Positions 44,666 to 52,177 of a stretch of DNA of 59,780 bases are shown here, piece by piece. This DNA comes from Candidatus Gastranaerophilales bacterium (GTDB lineage: Bacteria; Cyanobacteriota; Vampirovibrionia; Gastranaerophilales; JANQFW01), in assembly GCA_028277625.1 (NCBI GenBank), contig JANQFW010000098.1, positions 1 to 59,780 of the forward strand, in the 5' to 3' direction. A model generated the notes under the pieces. That model was not told where the DNA came from. It saw only the letters and a program-made list of their open reading frames with translations, and did no database searches. The first letter of the stretch is position 1, and the number at the start of each line of letters is the position of its first letter. Position numbers and translations under genes: made by a program.

Positions 44666-45904
44666 TTAATCTCTTTTAATTTGCCTCAAACTATTTTCAA
44701 CTTCTTTTTTAAGCTCTTCATAAGGCATAATACCTTCATATTTTTTCATTCCAATATAAAAAGTAGGAGTAAGATTTATTCCCATTTTAACCCCTTTACT
44801 AGCTTCTTTTTTTAATTTTTCCAGGTTTTTAGGGTTATTAACATAAGATTTTAATTTAATAATATCAAGGTTTAAACTTTTTGCAAGAATTAACAGGTTC
44901 TCATCACTTAAGTTTTTCTGATTTTTAAATAATAAGCTTACCATATCCCAATACTTGCCTTGCTGTTTTGCCGCACGAGCGTATAAGGCTGCCTTGCAGC
45001 TATATTTGTGGCCATCACTTTTTACATAAGGGTTACAACCGGAACTTAGTGGAAAATCATAATGTAAAATCATAACATTATCAAAATCCTTAACGAGCCT
45101 TATAAAATATTCGTTCAATGTAGCGCAGTAAGGACATTCAAAGTCAGAATAATCCTTAATTATCAAAGCTGGATTTTTAGCCCCCAAAAGATTTCCAATA
45201 TTTTCTGTTTCAGTAATAAGTTTTACCGTTGTTTTAAAATCTTTTTGCGGCTTTGAAATCAATATATTAGTGTGGCTTGTATAAGTTAAAACAGCAATAG
45301 AACAAAGAATACCAAATATAATAAAGTTACCTAAAACCTTGTCCGATAAAACACTTAAGGTGTCTTTTTTAAAGTTATTTATATGATTAATCAGCTTATC
45401 ATCAATTCTGGTAGTAAGAAATATGAACAGATTTATAAAATAAGTAGCAAAGCATAAAATACAAAGCTTTTGAATAACAGCATAAGATATAAAAGCTAAT
45501 ATTATTGATAAAAGTAAAGAAACAACAGACAAAACGCATATAAAACTTGTAGGGTAGTTAAAAGACTTAAATAAATTAAATTTTTTAAAAGGAAATACGC
45601 TAACTCCAAATATAAAAATATAGAAAAGCAGTCCATAAAGAGCTAATGGAATGCCCAAAAAGTGAGAAAACTTTGTCTTCGCGATCCCATCACAGTCAAT
45701 ATAGTCGTTTACACTACAAAAGCTTTTAGTTACAACTTCTCCAAAGTTAACATCAAAAAAAATAAATGCCAACTTTAAGCTTACTAAAAAGCCTGAAATA
45801 GATAATAAAGGTATTAAATAACGCACTAATAAATTCTTAGTACCATTTCCCTTCAATGTAGATGATTCTGTTGAATCACTTGCTATTGTTTTTCTTTTAC
45901 CCAT
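44666..45904 (-). CDS. VKOR-DsbA fusion, disulfide bond formation protein
   Basis: A 412-residue membrane protein. Residues about 30-215 form a VKOR-type disulfide-generating domain with four or five helices: loop Cys at SFCSVNDYIDCDG and the active CxxC in KLCILCFATYF. Residues about 225-405 are a thioredoxin/DsbA domain with CPYC in DFECPYCATLNEYF. In such fusions the VKOR part passes electrons from the DsbA part to a quinone, making disulfides in periplasmic proteins. The arrangement is common in cyanobacteria and relatives. Cys-rich secreted proteins such as the one at 47992 could be clients. Confidence 0.9.
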   Translation of the reverse strand: MGKRKTIASDSTESSTLKGNGTKNLLVRYLIPLLSISGFLVSLKLAFIFFDVNFGEVVTKSFCSVNDYIDCDGIAKTKFSHFLGIPLALYGLLFYIFIFGVSVFPFKKFNLFKSFNYPTSFICVLSVVSLLLSIILAFISYAVIQKLCILCFATYFINLFIFLTTRIDDKLINHINNFKKDTLSVLSDKVLGNFIIFGILCSIAVLTYTSHTNILISKPQKDFKTTVKLITETENIGNLLGAKNPALIIKDYSDFECPYCATLNEYFIRLVKDFDNVMILHYDFPLSSGCNPYVKSDGHKYSCKAALYARAAKQQGKYWDMVSLLFKNQKNLSDENLLILAKSLNLDIIKLKSYVNNPKNLEKLKKEASKGVKMGINLTPTFYIGMKKYEGIMPYEELKKEVENSLRQIKRD

Positions 45905-46048
45905 ATCGTTGATCTACCCTTTTATACTTCCATTCAAAATAAATAAAGGCTGTACATTCAATATTCTGTCAAGTAACTTCATATTAACATATATACCTAT
46001 ATTCATAAATAATCAACAAAATGTAGATTATAAAATTAAAAAAATAAG

Positions 46049-46076
46049 GCAAATTTTTTACTTATTTTGTTTTTAT
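46049..46076 (+). promoter_or_regulatory. GCAAAT-N13-TGTTTTTAT block, tandem unit A
   Basis: GCAAAT (46049-46054), 13 bases, TGTTTTTAT (46068-46076). It heads the first of three plus-strand non-coding units and has the same spacing as the other blocks of this kind. Confidence 0.55.
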
Positions 46077-46087
46077 TTATATAACAA

Positions 46088-46466
46088 ACCATATTTTTTT
46101 TACAAATAGCACAATTTTAAATCTGAGTCCCATCGAAAAGCATATCTAAAAAACAATTAAAAACCAGGATAGTAAAAGTTATATTCACTCTACATAAAGA
46201 GTCGTATAATAAACTTAACTATCCAAATAAATACTTAAATTATATTATAAATTTTGGATTTTAGAAAATATTTTATTTAAATCTAAAATTTAATATATCA
46301 ATAGTATATTCCAAATCACAATCATCGTTACGCACTACCAAATTTCTCTTTCAGCATTTTCAAACGTAACTAAATTACTATATAAGTATTTTAGTTTACT
46401 AAATATCTATTTTTATAGATATCTCTTACATAGCAGTCGATATTTATCAATATATCGACTGCTTTT
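46088..46466 (+). ncRNA. Tandem small-RNA-like unit A
   Basis: A non-coding unit of about 380 bases between a promoter-like block and an 11-bp terminator hairpin. No credible open frame. It shares the promoter block, a terminator built on CAGTCGAT and the overall plan with units B and C downstream, but little of the middle is conserved. Start is estimated from the promoter block. Confidence 0.45.
46433..46466 (+). terminator. Terminator of unit A
   Basis: GCAGTCGATAT (46433-46443) pairs perfectly with ATATCGACTGC (46452-46462), followed by TTTT. Confidence 0.85.
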
Positions 46467-46595
46467 AATTGTTTTAGTGTTTTTAAGTCTTTATATTTTA
46501 ATATTTTTATGCTTTTTTAGCATTAAACACCTATAATAAGTTATTTGCAAAGAAATATAAGGCAAAAAAAATTCAAATTTTTTCATTTAATTTTA

Positions 46596-46624
46596 GCAAT
46601 TTTCAAAAAGTTTTTGTTTTTATA
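46596..46624 (+). promoter_or_regulatory. GCAATT-N13-TGTTTTTATA block, tandem unit B
   Basis: GCAATT (46596-46601), 13 bases, TGTTTTTATA (46615-46624) and further TATATA. Almost identical to the block of unit C. Confidence 0.6.
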
Positions 46625-46631
46625 TATATAA

Positions 46632-47086
46632 CAAACCAAATTTTCAATTACCAAATTCAAAAACAGCACAATATCTATTCATCTCAATCATCGTAAAGCA
46701 TATTATAAACCAGGAGATTCAAAACATGATAATTAATATATTATATTTAATTACTTAAAAGTAATTAAATATAGATTACAAAATTTTTATATTCAAATTC
46801 AATAGAAGTAACTATCATCAAAGTCATCATCATATAACTTAGCAGTTATACCCTCTTTCTCTTTCTTTCTCTCTCAACTATTATCCCGATAGAAGTTTCC
46901 CGATTTTGGTTAGTATATTACAAATAATTATCTTTTTAAACATCATCATACAATTTAAGCAGGTATACTCTCTCTCTCACCGTTATCTCGATAGAAGTTT
47001 CCCGTTTTTAGCATATTAACACTATTAAAAATTCTCTTTCCTTTATATAAATGTCTCTTATCTAGCAGTCGTTCATCGACTGTTTT
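46632..47086 (+). ncRNA. Tandem small-RNA-like unit B
   Basis: About 455 bases between promoter block and terminator. The interior carries a 116-base internal duplication (from about 46825 and 46941), each copy with CATCATCAT, a CT-rich run (CTCTCTC) and ATAGAAGTTTCCCG (46889-46902 and 46991-47004). A ten-codon frame (ATG 46727) with AGGAG before it could encode a tiny peptide, MIINILYLIT. The CT-rich runs could pair with ribosome-binding sites of targets. Confidence 0.5.
47066..47086 (+). terminator. Terminator of unit B
   Basis: CAGTCG (47066-47071) pairs with CGACTG (47077-47082), followed by TTTTATTTTG. It is a shorter version of the terminators of units A and C. Confidence 0.75.
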
Positions 47087-47129
47087 ATTTTGTTTGTTAA
47101 AATTTTAACTAAATTTTTGAATTAGCATA

Positions 47130-47158
47130 GCAATTTTCCAAAACTTTTTGTTTTTATA
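47130..47158 (+). promoter_or_regulatory. GCAATT-N13-TGTTTTTATA block, tandem unit C
   Basis: GCAATT (47130-47135), 13 bases, TGTTTTTATA (47149-47158), then TATATAAC. Confidence 0.6.
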
Positions 47159-47165
47159 TATATAA

Positions 47166-47588
47166 CACATTACATTTCATTTATTACCAACTTTTTATTT
47201 AATTTAGCAACATTTATATAAAAGCATAACTATCTATTCATACAGCACAATAAGTATCTTAATTATTTCAAACGTCGCAAGCATACCAAAAGAGGAGTTT
47301 ATCAAGTGATAGTAAATTTATATATATTTAGTTTCCTCAAATAAACTAAGTATAATAGGTTTAAAATTTTATATTTAAGGCTCTAAACTAATACAAGTAA
47401 AAGATTTTTAAATCATCATTACATATATTGGTTAAGTCAGCTCACATTCTCTCAATAGAAGTTTCCCGACAGTGTATCTATTCTATTAGTTTAGCCTTTA
47501 TCTATTTAAAGTATTTAGTTCTCTTCTTTCAAACAAATTTCTCTTATACGCAGTCGATATTTATCAGTATCTCGACTGTATATTTTTT
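47166..47588 (+). ncRNA. Tandem small-RNA-like unit C
   Basis: About 420 bases with the same plan as unit B: CATCAT, a short CT run, ATAGAAGTTTCCCG (47455-47468) and a terminator. A frame of twelve codons (GTG 47306, MIVNLYIFSFLK) follows GAGGAG. No longer gene is convincing. Confidence 0.5.
47551..47588 (+). terminator. Terminator of unit C
   Basis: CAGTCGA (47551-47557) pairs with TCGACTG (47572-47578), followed by an AT-rich tail with a T run to about 47589. Confidence 0.75.
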
Positions 47589-47776
47589 TGCAGATTTTTA
47601 TATATATTGCAGATAAAAAAAATCAATTTAAATAACTTAACAATTACTCCCAAAAAGGCAATACAATAAGGAAATATTTTTTAATATATGTACAGCATAT
47701 TATATAATATGAAATTTGGATCATCAATTAGTAGTTAAATAAATAAGTATTAATGGAAAATGGCTTTAAGTTATAT

Positions 47777-47888
47777 CCACACTTTACCCTCAAAGCTTAT
47801 GGTAAACATTATTAGTTAATAAGTAATAGTATATATAAATAATTTAGAAACTTACCCATACTTTACCCTCAAGGCTTATGGTAAACAT
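47777..47888. repeat. Two direct repeats with internal hairpin
   Basis: ACTTTACCCTCAAAGCTTAT (from 47781) and its near copy with AAGG in place of AAAG (from 47860) are both followed by GGTAAACAT; the copies are about 80 bases apart. Each can fold by TTTACC pairing with GGTAAA. They lie 100-215 bases upstream of the gene at 47992 and may be operator sites or RNA elements. Confidence 0.6.
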
Positions 47889-47991
47889 ATGTAATTGTGT
47901 AGCAGCAACTAATTTTGACAAGTATACTTATTTATACTGCTTATCTATCAACTTTTAGAGTCAGTGTAGTCTTGATAATAGGAGCACTTAT

Positions 47992-49014
47992 ATGACATTC
48001 CCAGGTAATGTATTAAATTTTATAAATGCTTATTCAAGTATCAGTAGATTAGGAAATTCAGCAGGTTTTAACTCTGAATCAAATGGTGGAATAGTTTGCT
48101 TTTCTCTAGGTGAAGGCTCAAGCCTGGATAACTTCTTTGGATTAGGAGATAGCAACGACTGCACAGGATGTAATAAAGTCTGTAACGCCGAAAGCAATTC
48201 TGGAAGCACGGGGGGCTTTCTGGGAAATTTATTTAAACAAATAAGTAGCATGCTAGAAGGTATATTTGGGTCAGGCCGGTCCAATTCCGGATGTGGAGGC
48301 TCAAGTGCCAACAAAGCTCCAACTAATGAATTCAATGGAGGAGGTGGCAGCACCAACTTCAAAGATAATGCAAATGGTTGTGGCTGCCCAGGTGGTGGAT
48401 CATCAGGCCCACAAGGTCCTACAAGCGGTGGTGGTAGTGCAGGACCAAACGGCGGCGCTAGCAGTACGCAAGGCTTAGATAATTATATTAATGGAAGTAA
48501 AGGCAAAGGCGAAACTTATAACGTAAATGGTTTGGGCCAAAATAAACAAAAAATAGTTGCCGCAGCACAAAAAGCTGGTGCCGGAGACAAAGAAACTGCA
48601 GCATTATTAGCAATAGCAAATCAAGAAACCCAAAAAATGGACTGCAATTATGCATATGGAGATAATAAAGGCGGAGATTCAGCTTGCTTTACCCCATTTA
48701 AGTGTAACGGATCGATGATTAAAGAAGCAGCAAAAGATGGAGTAATTGATCAAAAATATGCAAGCAATCCAGGCGCCATAAACAACGATCTTGATTCAGG
48801 CGTAAAAGTAATGACGCACCTAATGAAAAAATATGGAATGAAAAAGTTTATAGACTATCATCGTGGCGGAACTTCAGGGCGAGATGGAAATTACCCAAGA
48901 TCCAAGATGGATGACTACGATAAAGCAATGCACAACCTTATTAGTGCATATGCCAATGATAAATCCCTTTGGAGTAGCGATGAAAGAGTAAAAAGTAACG
49001 TTAAGGCCATTTAG
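47992..49014 (+). CDS. Gly/Cys-rich protein with lysozyme-like C-terminal domain
   Basis: A 340-residue protein. Residues 1-60 have no Sec signal. Residues about 35-155 are Gly/Ser/Asn-rich with scattered Cys (DCTGCNKVC and NGCGCPGGG). Residues about 161-340 form a globular domain shared with the next gene: LLAIANQETQKMDCNYAYGD, GDSACFTPFKCNGSMIKEA, KKFIDYHRGGTSGRDG and a C-terminal V-K-A-I. Its Glu in NQET and the helix pattern recall lysozyme-like glycosidases, and similar motifs occur, from memory, in fungal and actinobacterial secreted proteins. It is probably an exported cell-wall or glycan hydrolase; the activity is inferred. The ATG follows ATAGGAG. Confidence 0.65.
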   Translation: MTFPGNVLNFINAYSSISRLGNSAGFNSESNGGIVCFSLGEGSSLDNFFGLGDSNDCTGCNKVCNAESNSGSTGGFLGNLFKQISSMLEGIFGSGRSNSGCGGSSANKAPTNEFNGGGGSTNFKDNANGCGCPGGGSSGPQGPTSGGGSAGPNGGASSTQGLDNYINGSKGKGETYNVNGLGQNKQKIVAAAQKAGAGDKETAALLAIANQETQKMDCNYAYGDNKGGDSACFTPFKCNGSMIKEAAKDGVIDQKYASNPGAINNDLDSGVKVMTHLMKKYGMKKFIDYHRGGTSGRDGNYPRSKMDDYDKAMHNLISAYANDKSLWSSDERVKSNVKAI

Positions 49015-49537
49015 TAATAATTTTGAGCTAATATAAAGAATCTGAGAATGCTATCTTTTATACTAACTCTAAAATACTTTTCAGATTATTAAATCTTGTT
49101 AAACGTGGTAAAATAAACTTTTCTCTGAAAAGATTAATCTTAAATTCAATTTGTGAGTAGTATAATTAATAAATAAAAGATAGCATTTCTCTTTAGATCT
49201 GCCAGGCAATCATATATTAATATTCCAACTTAACATACTTCTTTTGCACTCAAGTACAAAAGATAGTTTGATTTAAATTAAGTTAATAATTAGTATTCAA
49301 AGTAGCAATAACTCACTTAAAAAATTCTTTATATATATATATAGCATCTCAAGTATGAAATATTTATACTACTAACCAACTAAAACAAAGATTTTAGCAC
49401 TAGTATAAATTTATAAACCTCACCAGATAATGCACTAATTTATAACTATTTAATTTTATTTTTGGCAATTTTAAAAATTGTAGTTTGCTATTAACTGACC
49501 ATCGTTATGGTTATAGAGACGCAAGAGGAGAGTATAA
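49015..49537. other. Intergenic region with a large nested inverted repeat
   Basis: No gene in 523 bases. Outer arms GAATGCTATCTTTTAT (49046-49061) and ATAAAAGATAGCATTTC (49173-49189) can pair over 14-15 bases; inner arms CTTTTCAGA (49077-49085) and TCTGAAAAG (49124-49132) pair inside. It may be the 3' structure of the gene before it or a separate RNA. A weak GCAATT-N13-TTTGCTATTA block lies at 49465-49493. Confidence 0.6.
49465..49493 (+). promoter_or_regulatory. Weak GCAATT-N13 block before the gene at 49538
   Basis: GCAATT (49465-49470), 13 bases, TTTGCTATTA. The first half and spacing match the repeated block; the second half is degenerate. It lies about 45 bases before the start codon. 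Confidence 0.3.
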
Positions 49538-51091
49538 ATGGTTAGAAAGGCTAGCAGCAGACCACGACCTAAACCGAGATCTCGCCCCAAGGCAAAACCT
49601 CGTCCACGGCCAAAAGCAAGGCCGAGACCTAAAGCAGCACAAAGACCAGCAGCACGAAGATCAACACCAAAAAGACAACAAAGACCTCAACGCCAACAAA
49701 ATACAATGAGACTTCGCGGAAGAATGAAGACCCCGTCAGGCACTATGAAGTTTCGGACCAGAATGAAGGGTGGCTCAGGTCCAATGAAGTTCCGAGTCAA
49801 AATGAAAAACGGCTCAGACGTCATGAAATTCAGAGCCGGAAGAAAAGGAAACTCCGGTCCTTTAAAATACCGTGGCACAATGAAAACCCCAGCAGGTACC
49901 GGTAAATTCCGCGGAAAAATTCCAGGTGGCTCAGGTCCAATGAAATTTAGCACTAAAATGAGTGGACCTGGAGGAACCATGAGTTTTGGTGGTCGCATGA
50001 GCGGTTCTGGCAGAAAAATGAACTCTGGAGGAGAGACAAGCTCTCCATCTCAACCTAGGGGCTGGGGTGGTAGCACAAGCAAGCCGATGCAATTTGGTCA
50101 ACAAACTGCTAGACCCACAAGCTCAACTGGCTGGCGAGGAAGTACTCCCAGCTGGGGTCAAAGTACTCCTAAACAAGCAGGCCCAAGCAGCTGGGGAAAA
50201 GCTACTCCTGGCATGGGCTGGGGGAAACCTCCAGGGGGATCAAGCTCACCCGGATGGGGAAGTACACCAAGTCGCCAAGTGAACTTTGGGAATCCTGGAG
50301 GAGGCTCAAACAACTGGGGTTATCCTTCACGCAAGCCGAGTGGATCTATGAAATTTGGCGGTCAAATGAATGGACCCGGAGGCCAAATGAGCTTTGGCGG
50401 AAAAATGAAAGACCCAAGTCAAATGGGATTCAAAGGCAATATGAGCGGCCCTGGCGGATCTATGGGCTTCGGAGGAAGCATGGGCAATAATCCATTTGCT
50501 GGCCCTAGACAAGGAGGCAAACCAGGAGGCGGAAGCACGCCAGGCTTAGATTCTTACATCAATCCGGGTGCAGGCAATCCAGGCTCTTATGGTGTATCAG
50601 GCTTGGCTAAAAATAAACAAGCTATAGCTCAATCTGCAATGGCAAATGGTGCAAGTAAAGAGCAAACAGCAGCACTAATGGCTATTGCCAATATGGAAAC
50701 TCAAGACATGAGTAGTAATTATAAGTATGGTGATGGAAAAAGTGGTGATTCTGCTTGTTTTAGCCCATACAAACTAAACGGATCAATGATTAAAGAGGCA
50801 ATTGCAGATGGCGTAATCGACGGAAAATACGCAAGCAATCCTGGAGCCTTAAACGATGCAGCTAACCTAAAAGACGCATCAGGAATAATGCTCCATTTAA
50901 TGAAAAAACACGGTATGAAAAAGTTTATAGACTACCATCGCGGCGGCACATCAGGTCGAGACGGAAAAATGGATCGATCACAGGTGGATGATTATCAAAA
51001 AGGCTTTAAAAACGTTTTAAATCAATACTTAAATGACAAATCTTTAATGAATAACAATCAAAGAGTACGCGGTTGGGTTAAAGCAATTTAA
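49538..51091 (+). CDS. Basic repeat protein with lysozyme-like C-terminal domain
   Basis: A 517-residue mosaic. Residues 1-55 are Arg/Lys/Pro-rich (RPRPKARPRPK). Residues about 56-150 repeat every 13 residues as G-x-M-K-F-R-x-x-M-K-x-G-S; a related set (GSMKFGGQMNGPG) returns at about 268-320. Between them is a Trp/Ser/Gly/Pro-rich linker. Residues about 338-517 are the domain shared with the gene at 47992 (AIANMETQDMSSNYKYGD, GDSACFSPYKLNG, FIDYHRGGTSGRDG, VKAI). No Sec signal is present. The basic segment could bind DNA, anionic glycans or cell walls. The ATG follows GGAGAG. Confidence 0.65.
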   Translation: MVRKASSRPRPKPRSRPKAKPRPRPKARPRPKAAQRPAARRSTPKRQQRPQRQQNTMRLRGRMKTPSGTMKFRTRMKGGSGPMKFRVKMKNGSDVMKFRAGRKGNSGPLKYRGTMKTPAGTGKFRGKIPGGSGPMKFSTKMSGPGGTMSFGGRMSGSGRKMNSGGETSSPSQPRGWGGSTSKPMQFGQQTARPTSSTGWRGSTPSWGQSTPKQAGPSSWGKATPGMGWGKPPGGSSSPGWGSTPSRQVNFGNPGGGSNNWGYPSRKPSGSMKFGGQMNGPGGQMSFGGKMKDPSQMGFKGNMSGPGGSMGFGGSMGNNPFAGPRQGGKPGGGSTPGLDSYINPGAGNPGSYGVSGLAKNKQAIAQSAMANGASKEQTAALMAIANMETQDMSSNYKYGDGKSGDSACFSPYKLNGSMIKEAIADGVIDGKYASNPGALNDAANLKDASGIMLHLMKKHGMKKFIDYHRGGTSGRDGKMDRSQVDDYQKGFKNVLNQYLNDKSLMNNNQRVRGWVKAI

Positions 51092-51116
51092 AACATCTGT
51101 ATACTGTATTAAAAAG

Positions 51117-51145
51117 AAAAAGTATCCTTTTAAGGGATACTTTTT
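51117..51145. terminator. Bidirectional terminator
   Basis: AAAAAGTATCC (51117-51127) pairs with GGATACTTTTT (51135-51145); T-rich tails follow on both strands. It separates the gene at 49538 from the convergent ferritin gene. Confidence 0.88.
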
Positions 51146-51173
51146 CTTTTTATTGTTACTATCTAATTATTAT

Positions 51174-51686
51174 TTATTCATTAGTAACAGGTGGTGTAAA
51201 TACACGAGTAGAAAGCTCTTTATCTATCATAAATAAAGCACTGCCCTGACCACCGGTAAGCTTTAACTTTTGTAGCACTGCATCAGCAGAAGCCTCTTCT
51301 TCAACTTGCTCAGATACAAACCAATCTAAAAAGATCCTTGTAGCATAATCTTTTTCTTCTTCTACGACACTTACAAGATTATTAATTGATTCTGTAATAC
51401 ATTGTTCGTGTTTTAGTACTTCTTCAAATATATTTACTGGGGATTCCCATTCTTTTTCCGGCTGATCTATTTTTAAAAGATCAACTTTAAGGCCTCTTTC
51501 TATTATATAGTCATAGAATTTCATAGCATGAAAAAGCTCTTCCTGAGCTTGTGACTTCATCCAATGAGCAAATCCTGGTAGGCTAATTGACTCACAATAT
51601 GCTGACATTGCCATATAAAGATAAGAAGAATAAAATTCTTTATTCAACTGGTTATTTAATTCTTTTTCAATTTTTTTTCTATCCAT
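51174..51686 (-). CDS. ftn: Ferritin
   Basis: Non-haem ferritin, 170 residues from ATG 51686 (MDRKKIEKELN); an earlier in-frame ATG at 51704 overlaps the superoxide reductase stop and is less typical. Ferroxidase residues are present: Glu in NKEFYSSYLYM, Glu and His in QAQEELFHAMKFYD, Glu in EVLKHEQ and Gln/Glu in SEQVEEEA. It stores iron and quenches Fenton chemistry. It lies next to superoxide reductase and is probably co-transcribed. Confidence 0.94.
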   Translation of the reverse strand: MDRKKIEKELNNQLNKEFYSSYLYMAMSAYCESISLPGFAHWMKSQAQEELFHAMKFYDYIIERGLKVDLLKIDQPEKEWESPVNIFEEVLKHEQCITESINNLVSVVEEEKDYATRIFLDWFVSEQVEEEASADAVLQKLKLTGGQGSALFMIDKELSTRVFTPPVTNE

Positions 51687-51688
51687 AG

Positions 51689-52069
51689 TTATTCTGCTTT
51701 CCATAGTCCATGTAAATTACAATATGCTCTTACTGTAAATTCTTCTGATTTTACAGGGAAAAATGCTTCTGGAGCATCACCGGGTTTAAAATATTTTTGA
51801 CAAACACAAGTGTCACCAACAATTACTTCAATCCATTCAATATAGTGTTCCTCTGTCATCGGATGAGGTACACTACCTACAACAACCTTGATGCCATCTG
51901 CTGTTTTTTCAACAGCCGGAACATGTTTTTCTACTGCTGCATCAACAGTATTTTCTTCAATAAGATTCATTGGCTTACCGCAGCATACAAGACTACCATT
52001 ACCGTTGTGTATAATTTCGGTTATTATGCCGCATATATTACATTTGTAAATTTCTAATTTTTTTGCCAT
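51689..52069 (-). CDS. dfx: Superoxide reductase (desulfoferrodoxin)
   Basis: Reduces superoxide to peroxide without releasing oxygen, a defence typical of anaerobes. The 126-residue protein has the N-terminal desulforedoxin centre (CNICG, then CCGKPM) and the catalytic square-pyramidal iron site (EKHVPAVE, HPMTEEHYIEWIEV and CNLHGLWKA). Both centres are present, so it is the two-centre class. The start follows GGAGG. The ferritin gene begins two to three bases after its stop. Confidence 0.96.
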   Translation of the reverse strand: MAKKLEIYKCNICGIITEIIHNGNGSLVCCGKPMNLIEENTVDAAVEKHVPAVEKTADGIKVVVGSVPHPMTEEHYIEWIEVIVGDTCVCQKYFKPGDAPEAFFPVKSEEFTVRAYCNLHGLWKAE

Positions 52070-52177
52070 TATGTTTAGCCTCCAATTATTCTATAAACTA
52101 AAATATCTAAATGATATCAATCTCCTTAATTAATTATACAGAAGAATGCTTATAAACAAGAATTACTTCCAAATTTC

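Noticed and set aside
45909-46109. Plus-strand frame of 66 codons after the VKOR-DsbA gene
   Set aside because: It runs across the promoter block of unit A, lacks a ribosome site and has the Phe/Asn/Lys/Ile-rich composition of chance frames in AT-rich DNA.
46049-47589. Insertion sequence or phage remnant
   Set aside because: No transposase or integrase fragment, no terminal inverted repeats bounding the units and no target duplication. The terminators and promoter blocks explain the repeats better.
47428-47616. Plus-strand frame of 62 codons in unit C
   Set aside because: It has no ribosome site, its composition follows the AT-rich RNA unit, and it runs through the conserved ATAGAAGTTTCCCG element and the terminator hairpin.
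48266-48478. Second-frame genes inside the Gly-rich part of the gene at 47992
   Set aside because: Low-complexity Gly codons leave all frames open. The main frame has a ribosome site and a conserved downstream domain; the others have neither.
49485-49709. Short frame overlapping the start of the gene at 49538
   Set aside because: It is a shadow of the Arg/Pro-rich coding region and lacks a proper start site.
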